From contig OX155957.1 of assembly GCA_944548615.1 (NCBI GenBank), forward strand, positions 5,383,376-5,447,375: 64,000 bases of DNA, in the 5' to 3' direction. This document shows, piece by piece, positions 52,501 through 59,804 of the stretch (its first letter is position 1; each line of letters begins with the position of its first letter). A model generated the notes under the pieces. It was given only the letters and a program-made list of their open reading frames with translations, had not been told where the DNA came from and did not search any database. This stretch comes from Micropterix aruncella. Taxonomy: Eukaryota; Arthropoda; Insecta; Lepidoptera; Micropterigidae. The position numbers were made by a program, and so were the translations under genes.

Positions 52501-54020
52501 AATTTGGTACTTCGGCATAGACAATATTTTGAGTCATCTTTTCGTGTGGTATTAGTATGTACTAATTTTCGCCGCAACCTGATCTAGATAAGGCATACAC
52601 AGTTCGGTTTTATCTCGGTAATGCTCGGATCTCGTCAGGCGGCTGCCCTCAGCCCCCGACACCGTCTCATCGCCCGCCCGTGCAATTACTTCGTTTTCGC
52701 TTAGCATTCTTTTTGCTCAGCTCCTAAGGGCTGTAACGTTATGTTAAATAGCGTATAACCTTCCTCAAGAATTGGGTTATCAAATTCAAAAAGAATGTTT
52801 CAAATCCGACTGGTAGTTCCGGAGATTAGCGCGTTTAAACAAAAAAAACAAACTTTTCAGCTTTATTATTAGTATAGATCAGTGATTCGTGGTCAATATG
52901 GACCCCCAGGGATCGATTTCGATTCGCAGGGGGTCCATGTGAGCGAAAAAAAAAATCGGGGTGCACGAGATGTAAATGGGGGTCCACGTTAATGGACTCC
53001 ATCTAGGCAGGTCACCAAAGCATTCAGGCGATCCGTTGATGTCGTATCACTTCTTAAACAGATTTTGTATACAGCATAGTATTTTAAAATTATAATAACA
53101 GCAATAAACAAATGCGCGTCGCGCAATTTGAGTTGAAATCAACACTCAACTCAAATTGCATCACTAGTCGATTGAAGAGGCCAGCGCACATGACTAACGA
53201 GGGAAGGTACGAATGAGATATGTGAAAAAATTGCGCTTTAATGGGTATCCGTGCGAACGAATAGGATAAACGCGCCACATGAATGAGCAAGCGAGATAGT
53301 GCTACATGTGCACTTATGTGTGGCTTTCCGAATGCTTCGTACTTCAAGATAGTGGACGCTTAGAAATGAACAAATAAAAATTGTACATATTTTTCATTTT
53401 TTGCAACTGTCCACATTACCAAAAACCCTATGTAGGCGATCAGAGTACTGATGGAGTACTTTTTAACACCTGGAACAGTAGTTCCAGGTGTTAAAAAGTA
53501 CTCCATCAGACTCTGATTTAAAAACCTTTTAATGTTAGTAAGTTCAGGAAAATTCAGGTAGGGGGTCTACGGAAAACATCAAGGGGTCTATGGGTCAAGA
53601 AAGTATGGGTACCTCTGGTATAGATTCATTGATTCATTGTCTGACTATATTACTTTCATATTCCCTTTATGTTTGTTTTTGAATTCCGCTTTTCAACATA
53701 ATTTTTAAGTTGTGCATGATAGAGTTTTCATAAATGCTTTCGATTTCTTTTTCAATTTCAAGCGCTTTCAAATGTATTTCATATTTGCTTTTAGTCTTTC
53801 ATATTTGCTTTCAAATTCCGTCTCTGTACATATTTTTAAGTTATGCGCGATGAGAGTTTTCTATCTATCTATTCTTACGTAGATGCTGGCTGCCAACTAC
53901 CTGTTCACATGCAACTGCGAGAAATGCCTGAGCCAATCGGACGACCCGAATGCGACGAGCCCCGACGAAATGAGCGACGACTTAGAAGACGAAGAAGGAA
54001 TGGACGACATGTCCGATTGA
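34417..54020 (+). CDS. Smyd5: SET and MYND domain protein SMYD5 (six exons, complete)
   Basis: Lysine methyltransferase of the SMYD family; vertebrate SMYD5 has been reported to act on histone tails and on ribosomal protein L40. Exons 34417-34583, 40023-40259, 45082-45319, 47869-48046, 50672-50886 and 53883-54020 join in phase to 390 aa (human about 418). Domains: split SET start ([10 protein letters not shown], 11-20), MYND-type zinc cluster (about 50-117, [13 protein letters not shown]), helical insert, SET core with NHSC at 294-297 and YISYLD at 327-332, post-SET CNCEKC at 355-360, and an acidic C-terminal tail, which is characteristic of SMYD5 among SMYDs. Start ATG is preceded by CGCC. 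Introns of 2.5-5.4 kb are almost wholly transposon-derived. Confidence 0.94.
34600..35380. other. Intron 1 DNA without recognised element
   Basis: No coding or repeat signature that I can support. Confidence 0.4.
35385..35519 (+). repeat. Dispersed repeat family D, left part of split copy
   Basis: GAAGTCTGTCTGTGAGTCT and GGCATCATTTGATCA match copies at 50.2 and 61.4 kb. The copy is interrupted by the LINE at 35520 and resumes at 39160. Confidence 0.75.
35930..38767 (-). CDS. LINE ORF2: endonuclease plus reverse transcriptase, 945 aa, intact
   Basis: Non-LTR retrotransposon polyprotein that nicks target DNA and primes reverse transcription. Apurinic-type endonuclease at about 1-230 with [14 protein letters not shown] (catalytic Glu), CGDFNTNF and LSDHSG. 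Reverse transcriptase at about 470-740 with [82 protein letters not shown] (catalytic Asp pair) and [12 protein letters not shown]-terminal domain follows with [11 protein letters not shown]. No RNase H is seen. No stop or frameshift anywhere, so this is a young copy. Confidence 0.92.
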   Translation of the reverse strand: MIHQNMQGLRNKTLDASLELENRKANIFCVSESWFNENEQNTITISGFTLASCFTRINHIRGGSAIFVRSGVSFKVRDDICKLSVETIIEISCVQLPEFSAYILCFYRSPHADFQAFINILESALDKLDSTSTIILCGDFNTNFAEKCNQGDALMDVCLSYDLIKTINFPTRTTASSSKCIDNIFTNSEDFSVTTAYCGLSDHSGQMITLKCHNIKKNAVRTYYNRNVTKKSLDDFQAALIKNNFVVSTDNSHRAYHDFLKWYLSALDSSIPMRQSTRKQSKSFNDWATPGIKISRARMFHLNEIQKETNDSFVLDYIKFYKKTYKKIVWVAKQKYLKNSIDNSNNKIRAAWNIIKKECGRSMPVNNGLHLTVDGEHIDDAGTVAEHFNDYFVNVPRNLSNLNTAHCTASSLLYSYCNRNPISLGFSPTTSEEIVKVAKDIKCKNSTDLWNISTKILKSSVTSIADELSVIFNHCLEYGFFPTELKLAKVIPIYKKGCCDNMTNYRPISLLPVFSKILEKIILTRLTNFFSENNILSIKQFGFQKNLSTQDAIANLIKKTLLSLDNSKKTVGIFCDLSKAFDCVEHSVLLEKLEHYGIRNRELALIQSYLQGRTQITQVGSSKSTPQSISKGVPQGSILGPFLFLVYINDIPDCIRSVDDEIILFADDTSLLFSDKNRDELEIRINETINRLAVWLQVNKLSLNVSKSKTVCFSLRPSDSNNIALFFGTDELENVSSTKFLGLQIDQKLQWSDHLEELSKKLCRAVYAIKKIRNLCGFEAAKSVYFAYFHSLMTYGLMFWGMAANSKRILILQKRALRSLYRASPRTSCKPFFIKSGIMTMYSCYIQQNIMFARKHISDVPANSDFHQHNTRNKFDLHLNRHRLSKVRNSFLHQSLCYYNKVPTHIRSLGENQFKKVLFNGLVKNPVYDLRDLDNADFLFQSILM
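38797..39125 (-). CDS. LINE ORF1 C-terminal part (SGNH/esterase-like)
   Basis: About 110 residues in one frame ending 26 bp before ORF2, with [27 protein letters not shown] and [14 protein letters not shown]. The final HLN..GK pattern resembles the SGNH hydrolase (esterase) domain at the end of CR1-type ORF1 proteins. The N-terminus is removed by 5' truncation; codons right of about 39125 derive from flanking repeat. Confidence 0.6.
39160..39900 (+). repeat. Dispersed repeat family D, right part
   Basis: Continues the copy interrupted at 35519 (TGGCAAGAGTTGAAAAGATT, ACTTGAAATTCGGTACAC). Contains a G run at 39826-39837. Confidence 0.65.
40023..40259 (+). CDS. Smyd5: SMYD5 exon 2
   Basis: Residues 56-134, carrying most of the MYND-type zinc cluster ([18 protein letters not shown] and HRVICHD). 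Acceptor CCGCAG, donor GTGAGT. Confidence 0.94.
40335..40706 (-). mobile_element. RTE-type LINE 3' end, part 1 (split by insertion)
   Basis: Minus-strand text [20 protein letters not shown] then [20 protein letters not shown] and a basic tail, the standard RTE ORF end. It is continuous with 42473-42601 once the intervening element is removed. Confidence 0.75.
40707..42472 (+). mobile_element. Restriction-like-endonuclease LINE (R2/NeSL/Hero type), copy 1
   Basis: 5'-truncated element inserted in the RTE fragment, ending with a conserved 3' UTR (42315-42472) seen also at 49.6, 54.3 and 61.2 kb. Confidence 0.82.
40722..42314 (+). CDS. C-terminal half of RLE-type LINE polyprotein (530 codons, open)
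   Basis: Begins inside the reverse transcriptase thumb ([31 protein letters not shown]). A CCHC zinc knuckle at 309-326 ([18 protein letters not shown]) is followed by [13 protein letters not shown], then a PD-(D/E)XK restriction-like endonuclease: RPD at 419-421, VELTVPWE at 435-442 and YKLNKY near 451-456. This order, with the endonuclease after the RT, defines R2/NeSL/R4/Hero-like LINEs. No stops. The annotated ATG is merely the first Met after truncation; the frame is already open at 40707. Confidence 0.85.
   Translation: MELFCDWSGCIKVKPSKCFCLGLARMGTKFTSYDPKLVYKGSNISLIDPNNHFKFLGRKITHQGKDVSGDHVIEHFKSCLAKIDALLISGPRKAWIYDNYLTSHLSWPFLIYDFTKTQLSRLDALVTASLKSWLSLAKPADPSTLFRSKQNFGLALKLPSLLYANSRITKNSILCNSKDPAISKHVISGCSDSNELQARVDFHKRFLTGISQNGTGLGYGSTTTSDVDLKKSLLRGDYDSKSMAHAIGLQCQNDWTTIGDFCIPPPMHWKVMLYDWTPEMLKFYLNAFQHTLPDPSNLARWSFAEDSSCPLCSNTPCTARHILAGCKVALDQGRYTYRHDKVLAVIREVISLSVARANKGLTVSSKPPIQFVRDGSKGKKHLTTKPFSIIEKATDWILEVDSVSKQYKFPESLGCTALRPDITLYSLSRKVALIVELTVPWESNIPKDHEYKLNKYHDLANAVTRNGFTVHLHAVEVGARGLPAKSLFHLFKDLGLSRKIINSFLEKLSKTAICASQILWLRRGSEWVAR
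42473..42601 (-). mobile_element. RTE-type LINE, part 2
   Basis: Minus-strand frame reads [20 protein letters not shown] then [10 protein letters not shown], which directly precedes the FEMWCWR text of part 1. Confidence 0.75.
42602..42925 (+). mobile_element. LINE ORF2 C-terminal fragment
   Basis: Frame with [34 protein letters not shown] and [11 protein letters not shown], the post-RT region of CR1/Jockey-like LINEs. The end is frameshifted. Confidence 0.65.
43020..43525 (+). mobile_element. R1/LOA-like LINE 3' end
   Basis: [20 protein letters not shown], then the zinc knuckle [18 protein letters not shown] and the terminal [12 protein letters not shown] stop; 3' UTR ends in (AACT)n at 43508-43525. 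Nearly identical in reverse at 57985-58160. Upstream frames are broken. Confidence 0.8.
43986..44195 (+). mobile_element. tRNA-derived SINE
   Basis: A box TGGCATAGTGG (43993-44003), B box GGTTTGATTCC (44033-44043), body with CCCGCCC, and 3' palindrome ATTGTGAAATTTCACAAT (44178-44195). No CCA-terminal acceptor stem, so not a functional tRNA gene. Confidence 0.8.
44359..44617 (-). mobile_element. TTAA-flanked MITE, family 2
   Basis: TTAA at both ends, termini CCCCTAGAGCC and GGCCTGAAGGG. The interior is the reverse complement of 51638-51907. piggyBac-like by TTAA target and CCC ends. Confidence 0.8.
45082..45319 (+). CDS. Smyd5: SMYD5 exon 3
   Basis: Residues 135-214, the helical region [19 protein letters not shown] through TSEHVQE. 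Donor GTTACT is weak but gives the only in-phase join to exon 4. Confidence 0.9.
45505..46020 (-). mobile_element. R1/LOA-like LINE 3' end (second family)
   Basis: Frame 45996-45505: [15 protein letters not shown] (end of RNase H region), [16 protein letters not shown], zinc knuckle [18 protein letters not shown], terminal [12 protein letters not shown]. Its 5' side runs into duplicated MITE-end sequence. Confidence 0.8.
46033..46346 (-). mobile_element. piggyBac-like MITE family 1, copy 1
   Basis: 314 bp including TTAA at both ends. Termini CCCTTGGAGTA and TACTCAACGGG. Inverted relative to copy 2, 434 bp away. Confidence 0.88.
46780..47092 (+). mobile_element. piggyBac-like MITE family 1, copy 2
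   Basis: TTAA-flanked, termini CCCGTTGAGTA and TACTCCAAGGG, non-coding interior nearly identical to the other three copies. Confidence 0.88.
47563..47750. repeat. Minisatellite, about four 52-56-bp units
   Basis: Repeated GAATGCAGC.TTGTGTCAAA and ATTTTACTATCAAAACA blocks; ends about 120 bp before SMYD5 exon 4. Confidence 0.85.
47869..48046 (+). CDS. Smyd5: SMYD5 exon 4
   Basis: Residues 215-273, [20 protein letters not shown], close to the vertebrate sequence here. Donor GTACGT, phase 1. Confidence 0.94.
48175..48343. repeat. Perfect palindrome, 83-bp arms with 3-bp spacer
   Basis: Arms 48175-48257 and 48261-48343 are exact reverse complements around CCC (48258-48260). The arm includes GACCCGACGTTTCGGTGACG. 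Non-coding, 128 bp after SMYD5 exon 4. Confidence 0.95.
48755..49068 (-). mobile_element. piggyBac-like MITE family 1, copy 3
   Basis: 314 bp with TTAA at both ends and the same termini as copy 1. Confidence 0.88.
49552..49967 (-). mobile_element. RLE-type LINE, copy 3 (3' end only)
   Basis: Last about 88 codons ([20 protein letters not shown] to RRGSEWVVR) plus the 3' UTR; 5'-truncated at about 49967. Very similar to copies 1 and 2. Confidence 0.85.
50190..50650 (+). repeat. Dispersed repeat family D, copy 2
   Basis: CTTCATCCGATTGAGCTGAA, GAGTTAAAAAGATT and a G-rich end (GGGGAAAGGGGGGGTTGGCG). It ends about 20 bp before the SMYD5 exon 5 acceptor, so the local open frame at 50301-50648 is repeat sequence. 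Confidence 0.7.
50672..50886 (+). CDS. Smyd5: SMYD5 exon 5
   Basis: Residues 274-345, SET catalytic core with CNHSCLPNA and [12 protein letters not shown] dispersed repeat ends just before the acceptor. Donor GTAAAT. Confidence 0.94.
51209..51453. mobile_element. TTAA-flanked MITE, family 3
   Basis: 245 bp; perfect 11-bp ends CCCCTCGAGCC / GGCTCGAGGGG inside TTAA duplications. Non-coding. Confidence 0.82.
51638..51907 (+). mobile_element. TTAA-flanked MITE, family 2, copy 2
   Basis: 270 bp; termini CCCTTCAGGCC and GGCCTGAGGGG within TTAA. Shares GCCGATATCGGCCA and the interior with 44359-44617. Confidence 0.85.
52055..52436 (-). mobile_element. LINE ORF2 C-terminal fragment
   Basis: Frame with [30 protein letters not shown] and [16 protein letters not shown], the same C-terminal domain as the intact LINE at 35.9 kb but diverged. 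Confidence 0.75.
52437..52871 (+). repeat. Interspersed non-coding repeat
   Basis: Starts TAGCTGTGCGCTGCGG and ends TTTCAGCTTTATTATTAGTA, a layout common in insect genomes (type not certain). A hAT element inserted at its end. Confidence 0.5.
52880..53617. mobile_element. Non-autonomous hAT element with perfect 8-bp duplication
   Basis: GTATAGAT at 52872-52879 and again at 53618-53625. The element starts CAGTGATTCG and ends CCTCTG, with weak terminal complementarity. Contains a strong palindrome at about 53440-53516. No transposase recognised. Confidence 0.75.
53883..54020 (+). CDS. Smyd5: SMYD5 exon 6 (terminal)
   Basis: Residues 346-390, post-[14 protein letters not shown] and the acidic tail ending in TGA at 54018-54020. 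Confidence 0.93.
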   Translation: MLAANYLFTCNCEKCLSQSDDPNATSPDEMSDDLEDEEGMDDMSD

Positions 54021-54196
54021 TGCACCAACTTCCTCGGCTCCTGTCTGTTCGGATTGTAAACAAACGTAGAACGTTATTTCATCCATAGGACTCCTTGAAT
54101 TTGCCGCATACGAATTCAGAGCGAAGAGAACGGCGAGGCTTATCGGGTAATATTGATATTAAATTAGGATGTGTGTTATTATATGTTTGAACAAAG

Positions 54197-54202
54197 ATTA
54201 AA
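54197..54202 (+). promoter_or_regulatory. Candidate SMYD5 polyadenylation signal
   Basis: ATTAAA variant 177 bp after the stop and before the LINE copy that begins near 54258. Confidence 0.35.
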
Positions 54203-54257
54203 AGTATGTAAATTAACATAAATATGGTTGTTCTGATAATATGCAGTGTTTATATAA

Positions 54258-55980
54258 ATAAATACAAACGGAGCTGCCATGGAATTCACCGACCGGAGTC
54301 GGGCCCATCATAATACTATTTTTTTACACTTCTGGGGGGTGAGCAGTGGATTCCGGACTTACGAACCGGCTGTGGTAGGTTTAGGACAGCTGTCTTGCCA
54401 CATGTGAGCGTTCACCTTGCCACCCATTCACTCCCCCTTCGAAGCCATAGAATTTGAGATGCGCAAATCGCAGTTTTAGATAATTTTTCTAAGAAAGAGT
54501 TGATTATTTTTCTGGAAAGGCCAAGATCTTTAAAGAGGTGAAATAGAGATTTAGCTGGCAGGCCACGAGCGCCAACTTCCACCGCGTGAAGGTGAACAGT
54601 GAAGCCGTTCCGGGTTACGGCATTTGCAAGATCATGGTATTTATTTAATTTGTACTCGTGGTCTTTTGGGATATTTGATTCCCATGGAACAGTTAATTCT
54701 ACTATAAGAGCCACCTTCCGAGATAGAGAGTAAAGAGTTATATCTGGACGGAGGGCTGTGCATCCGAGACTTTCAGGGAATTTATACTGCTTAGAGACCG
54801 AATCAACCTCCAGAATCCAATCTGTAGCTTTCTCGATTATTGAGAAAGGTTTTGTAGTTAAATGTTTTTTGCCTTTAGAGCCATCCCGCACAAACTGTAT
54901 TGGGGGTTTGGAGGATACTGTCAAACCCTTGTTGGCACGAGCCACTGAGAGACTAATTACCTCGCGAATAACAGCGAGAACTAAGTCCACGTCGCTCGTG
55001 GTTGTACTGCCATACCCCAGACCAGTGCCATTCTGGCTGATTCCAGTAAGGAACTTTTTGTGGAAGTCTACGCGGGCTTGTAGATCATTTGAATCACTAC
55101 GGCCACTTATTACGTGCTTCGATATTGCCGGATCTTTGGAATTGCACAGAATCGAATTTTTGGTTATTCTGGAGTTGGCGTAGAGCAGAGAGGGCAGTTT
55201 AAGCGCTAGCCCAAAATTTTGTTTGGACCTGAAGAGAGTCGAGGTGTCAGCTGGTTTGGCTAAGGACAGCCAGGATTTTAAACTAGCTGTCACCAGCGCA
55301 TCTAGACGGGACAGTTGGGTTTTGGTAAAATCGTAAATAAGAAAGGGCCATGACAAATGTGACCTTAGATAATTGTCATAGATCCAGGCCTTACGAGGGC
55401 CAGAAATTAGCAAGGCATCTATTTTCGCCAGGCAACTTTTGAAATGCTCTATAACATGATCGCCCGAGACGTCTTTTCCCTGATGGGTGATTTTTCTGCC
55501 GAGGAATTTGAAATGATTGTTTGGGTCTATAAGGGAGATATTAGAGCCCTTATAGACCAATTTGGGGTCATAGGATGTAAATTTTGTGCCCATGCGGGCG
55601 AGTCCAAGGCAAAAACATTTGGAGGGCTTCACTTTTATACAGCCTGACCAGTCGCAGAAAAGCTCCACTTTCTGTAATAGCAGGGAAAGCTGCTTGGGGC
55701 TTCTGGTGATGAAAGTTAGGTCGTCGGCAAAAGCGAGGCACGACGAGGTGTATTGGCCGTCTGTTTTAAAACGGTAGCCCCACTTCCTGTCAAACTGGGT
55801 CAGGCTTTCCAGCAGTATATTAAAAACTATATTAAAAATCGTCGGGGAGAGGCAACAGCCCTGAAATAGTCCAATTGAATATGGTATAGAGCGGGTATAA
55901 TGCAGCCGCTTCCGTACCTGCGCCGCCTTTGCTCGATGGAGTGGCCCTTGTTGCTTAATCTGAAAAGTACTCAAAAAGAG
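54258..55980 (-). mobile_element. RLE-type LINE, copy 2 (internally deleted)
   Basis: Shares the 3' UTR and coding text with copy 1, extends further 5', and lacks a 336-bp internal segment. Lies just past the SMYD5 3' end. Confidence 0.85.
54412..55974 (-). CDS. RLE-type LINE polyprotein fragment with in-frame deletion (520 codons)
   Basis: Starts in the RT palm: GLFQGCCLSPTIFNIVFNIL, CLAFADDLTF (catalytic Asp pair), then the same thumb and linker as copy 1. After TSDVDL it jumps in frame to VLAVIREVI, losing 112 residues that include the CCHC zinc knuckle, but keeps the RPD...VELTVPWE endonuclease motifs and the C-terminus. Open throughout. 5'-truncated; the first Met is not a native start. 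Confidence 0.82.
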   Translation of the reverse strand: MSTFQIKQQGPLHRAKAAQVRKRLHYTRSIPYSIGLFQGCCLSPTIFNIVFNILLESLTQFDRKWGYRFKTDGQYTSSCLAFADDLTFITRSPKQLSLLLQKVELFCDWSGCIKVKPSKCFCLGLARMGTKFTSYDPKLVYKGSNISLIDPNNHFKFLGRKITHQGKDVSGDHVIEHFKSCLAKIDALLISGPRKAWIYDNYLRSHLSWPFLIYDFTKTQLSRLDALVTASLKSWLSLAKPADTSTLFRSKQNFGLALKLPSLLYANSRITKNSILCNSKDPAISKHVISGRSDSNDLQARVDFHKKFLTGISQNGTGLGYGSTTTSDVDLVLAVIREVISLSVARANKGLTVSSKPPIQFVRDGSKGKKHLTTKPFSIIEKATDWILEVDSVSKQYKFPESLGCTALRPDITLYSLSRKVALIVELTVPWESNIPKDHEYKLNKYHDLANAVTRNGFTVHLHAVEVGARGLPAKSLFHLFKDLGLSRKIINSFLEKLSKTAICASQILWLRRGSEWVAR

Positions 55981-55984
55981 TAGG

Positions 55985-56719
55985 ATTTTAATAACATTGT
56001 AGACACACCTGTCTGACTTTCTTAGCGACGGTCCAGGTACGTCATGAGCACCATTAATAGTACCTACGTGAAAGACAAGGAGAGTCTTCTACTGAAACAT
56101 TTAAATAATTGAATGGGAAACTTTTTAAATGTGTCAAGAAGAGTAGGTACCAGGAATCTTAAATAATTCATAATAGTCCAGTCAGAGGGCACAAACAGAA
56201 AAGGGCTTTAACCTACAAAAGGTGAAATAGAAATGAAAGTCTTAACTCGTATCGAAATAAAGTGGTGGAAAAATAAAGAAGATTTTTTGAATATCATGTT
56301 ATTGATACGATCTCGGGGTATATAGTAGTCATTTAAATGAGTAAGTGAAGAAATGCCTTAACCTATCGGAAGCCAGTCATTCCCTGCAAAATTTTCAAAG
56401 CCCTCGAAAATTTGTTTGTAGAAGGTGTGTGCAAGCATACTAATATATAACGGTGGCTTATTCAATTGCAAGCTTCGATGACAGGCTTTTACCACAGTTG
56501 AGGGAGAAATAGAGCTGATTGAATAAATACGAATATAATACTGATAATACGAAAAACGCCGATCGGCGTGCGTGGTTACCCAGTGGTTAAGAAACTAAAA
56601 AAACACACTTTTACCTCCATACAATACGTAGCCAAAAGACTGCAACGAAAATTACTTGTTTGCACATTATTTATAAGGGTTTTCAGTCTTCATGATTATT
56701 TCCTTTGGTTTCTGTCCTA
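55985..56719. other. No gene seen
   Basis: A+T-rich intergenic DNA without a recognisable element. Confidence 0.4.
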
Positions 56720-56950
56720 GTGATGAAGTTTTCTTTCAAAGAGTAATTCCTAACCTATAAATCCAGTCAATGACTTTTTCAACTGATTAGTATGTCAGTG
56801 TGGCAGTAAAAAAATGCTAATGAAATTATGATTTTTTTAATATTTTATTGCAGCACTGACATACTCATCTATATTTGTTAAAAAATCAATGTCAGCGAGC
56901 TGCCGAATGGATTCATAGATTAGGAATTACTCTTTGAAAGAAAACATCAC
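56720..56950. mobile_element. MITE with about 43-bp inverted repeats
   Basis: Left arm from GTGATGAAGTTTTC and right arm ending GAAAACATCAC share AAAGAGTAATTCCTAA. The inner segments TATGTCAGTG and CACTGACATA are also complementary, so nearly the whole element folds. Confidence 0.75.
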
Positions 56951-57229
56951 TCTTTTCTGTTACAAGTCTCATTGAGACATGTCAAACGAGCCTAAACTAG
57001 ATGGGCTTATTGAGGAGTCCCTAAGACTGTCTCCATCGTCATACAAGCTAGATGGTACCATATGTTTGTATTGTCACCAGAATTGCAAAAGTGTGCTAAG
57101 TTTCAAATCGATAAGAGAATTAAAAGTGGTCAAAAAGTGAGTTGTAAGATCCCTTACAGGTCCTGCTAATAAATGCGAGTCAAAGAAGGAACCGATGTAT
57201 CTCCCTACTAAATTCTAATACTATTCATA

Positions 57230-57720
57230 TTAAAACCCGAAGCGCTGGTCTATCGGTTGGCAGCCGGCGGGTGATACTCTGTAAGTCCGTAAACCATGGC
57301 GAATTGGTGTCTGTAATAAATCTGATGTTGTACATTTTCTTGGTAGAGTGCAACATAGGGCGACGAAGATTCGAATTGGATTGAAAGAGGCTCATTACAA
57401 CACTGGAAGCTCTCCGGGCAAAAGGTGATCTATGAGACCTTAAAGGTAATGAAAGGATACAATGATTGATCATACCTTAGTTCTAATTTTACCCCCAACA
57501 CCGATCAACATCTGGGTGGTCACTAACGGTTGATATCCTGAACGTCAGGCGGCAAACTGTATTTTTAGAAAGGGCCGGTAAGAGCTGGACATTCAAATGT
57601 GGATAAAGGCAGGAATTAGAAAAGGAGTATCTTAAAACATTGCTTCTTTCTAGTCCTCCTAGGCTGCTCTGCCGATGGTTAGAGCAGCTTAGGAAGATTA
57701 ACCCATCTAGGGGCACTTAG
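57230..57720 (-). repeat. Repeat-like DNA related to 33.3-33.5 kb
   Basis: Contains the reverse of the CCTGACGTTCAGGATATC block found at 33.5 kb. Element type unknown. 56951-57984 has no supported gene. Confidence 0.35.
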
Positions 57721-57984
57721 GCCGTCGAAATCTCGGGGGGTCCTTTGCAATTATCGGGGTCTCCTTGGACTGTCAAACATTCTGATGACGATGGGGGACG
57801 AAGCTATAGCTTGTGTAGCTTCGAAAATCCTGTACCGGTGCAGGTCTCGATAATGCTTCCCATAGAACACGGCACTCGCAAGAAAGACTAGTAAATTTTC
57901 GCTCTTGGATAAAGCGAGAAATCACTATGTGTTACAAATACGCACGAAATACAACTAAATTTTCGACCGCAGATATTGTTCGAG

Positions 57985-58895
57985 CGGTAATACATTAGTT
58001 AGTTTGTCTGGGCTTTTTTCTCGCACTTGGTCTCTTGATTGGGCCGTTGTGCGTGGCTCATGTTTCTATTTGTGTTTATGTTACTCCAGCCAACCCAGGC
58101 TGTCCCAGAAGGTTAGCAGCCTGTTTGGGTTGCTACAGGCCTCCGGGACAGATGCTGGAGATTGTAGTATTTTTGCCCGTCTTAAACTTAGGTCTCCGGG
58201 ACAGATGCTGGAGATTGTAGTATTTTTGCCCGTCTTAAACTTAGGTCTCCGACATCTTTGGCTGCAACTGCCTGTGCTGCTCTGGTGATGCCAATGCATT
58301 CTGCTTGGAAGATCGTATTTAAATTGCCTAGGGTAGTTGATATTTTGATGTTTAGATCATGTGAGAAGATGCCGGCTCCGGTACCTTGAGTGGTTTTGGA
58401 GCCGTCTGTGTATATCTTTACTTCATTTGTACCAGAGTGATCTGCTGTTTCTGCAATGAGTTGGATATTGAATCTACGATCAAAGACATGATGGCATATT
58501 ATTCTGTCCATGGGTGCGTCCAGAAGAGGTATTTCTTCTAAAACCCGTTTCAGAATTTTTAAGTGTGGTGTTTCTGTGTTTTGTTTCCACAGTCCATTTG
58601 CTCTTAGTCTTAGAGCGGCTGCCTTAGCCTCCTCTTGGATGACAAGATCCAGAGGTCTCATGTTTAGGAGGTACTCTAGTGCGGCCGATGGTGTGGTTCT
58701 CATACATCCAGTGGCTGCTACACACGCTAAGCGTTGCAGGCTCTGGAGTCTTGCTTTCACTGTGGTCAGTTGTGTTCTGGGCCACCATACATCTGATCCA
58801 TAAGTCAGAGAGGGCCTGATGACTGATGTGTACAGCCAGAGTGTGATTTTTGGGTTGAGACCCCATTTTTTCCCCGCGGTAATACATAACACGTA
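57985..58895 (-). pseudogene. R1/LOA-like LINE: RT end and RNase H, internally deleted
   Basis: Minus-strand frame: NPKITLWLYTSVIRPSLTYG, RLQSLQRLACVAATGCMRTT, then the RNase H start (KIYTDGSKTTQGTGAGIF, first Asp; FQAECIGITRA, Glu). It then jumps near 58250 to [14 protein letters not shown] and the terminal FWDSLGWLE, losing the RNase H end and zinc knuckle. The join carries a 53-bp tandem duplication (58141-58193, 58194-58246). Same family as 43020-43525. Confidence 0.82.
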
Positions 58896-59313
58896 CTCAG
58901 GTATGTACATAATAAATGGACGGGATGAGACATACAATTAATGCAATTATAAAAGGGATAGGATTTCAGGACGCATCAGGAAATTTCAACCAATTCATGT
59001 TGAGCAGGACAAATTTCGCATGCAGTCCAAGAACACTTTTTGGCCAAGATAGTGAATGGATGGAACAGGCTACCAGTACCTACATTTAGTTCGAAAATCG
59101 TCTGGATACCTACCTAGCTGAAGCGCCACAGCGTCAGAATGTGCCGAACCTCCTGCCTATATTTGTAGTAATCATTTTCATTCATACTCATTCATACAAA
59201 TCCAAACAGAATACATAATTATAATCTCATATTTTCAGAACAACCCTTGTAGCATAAAAATATCATACGGCCTAAATTATTAATGCCATTAATTATGTAG
59301 CACAATAGATTGC

Positions 59314-59377
59314 TCAACGCTGTACGATTGGGCAACGTACAGCGTTGTATGATTCGGCAACGCTGTATGATTCGGCA
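59314..59377. repeat. Short repeat cluster with 11-bp hairpin
   Basis: CAACGCTGTAC and GTACAGCGTTG form a perfect stem; TGTATGATTCGGCA is repeated beside it. 58900-60110 has no supported gene. Confidence 0.7.
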
Positions 59378-59804
59378 GCTAGAAATTTACTATGAAACGC
59401 AACGTCTAAATGGCACTCATGGTTCCAAAGATTGATTAAATCTTCTCTTCTCTATATCAATACGGCGTCGTTCGTAGTATGCCGGCGCACAAACACGCCT
59501 ATACGGTATCCTATCTCGAAATAAAATAATGTAATAACGAATTTTGAAATCATAGCTCTTATTATTGTAATATTATTTACATAAAGATGTCAATTTTTGA
59601 CTTAATATACAGGTTTCAATACGTAATAATTACGCATTTTAATGTAATTTTCAGATAATCTAATAGATGGCATTCTATCTCCATATTATTTCTGTGATGT
59701 AATCAGCCTTTAAAGAACGGTGATGGATGACACTAATAATTGAATTTTGTTATAATTGGCTAAATAATTGATTAAATTATTTTTTTATAATCAATCACTT
59801 TTTT

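Noticed and set aside
54758..55183. 141-aa plus-strand frame, also mirrored at 41.2-41.97 kb
   Set aside because: Antisense shadow of the RLE-type LINE coding sequence.
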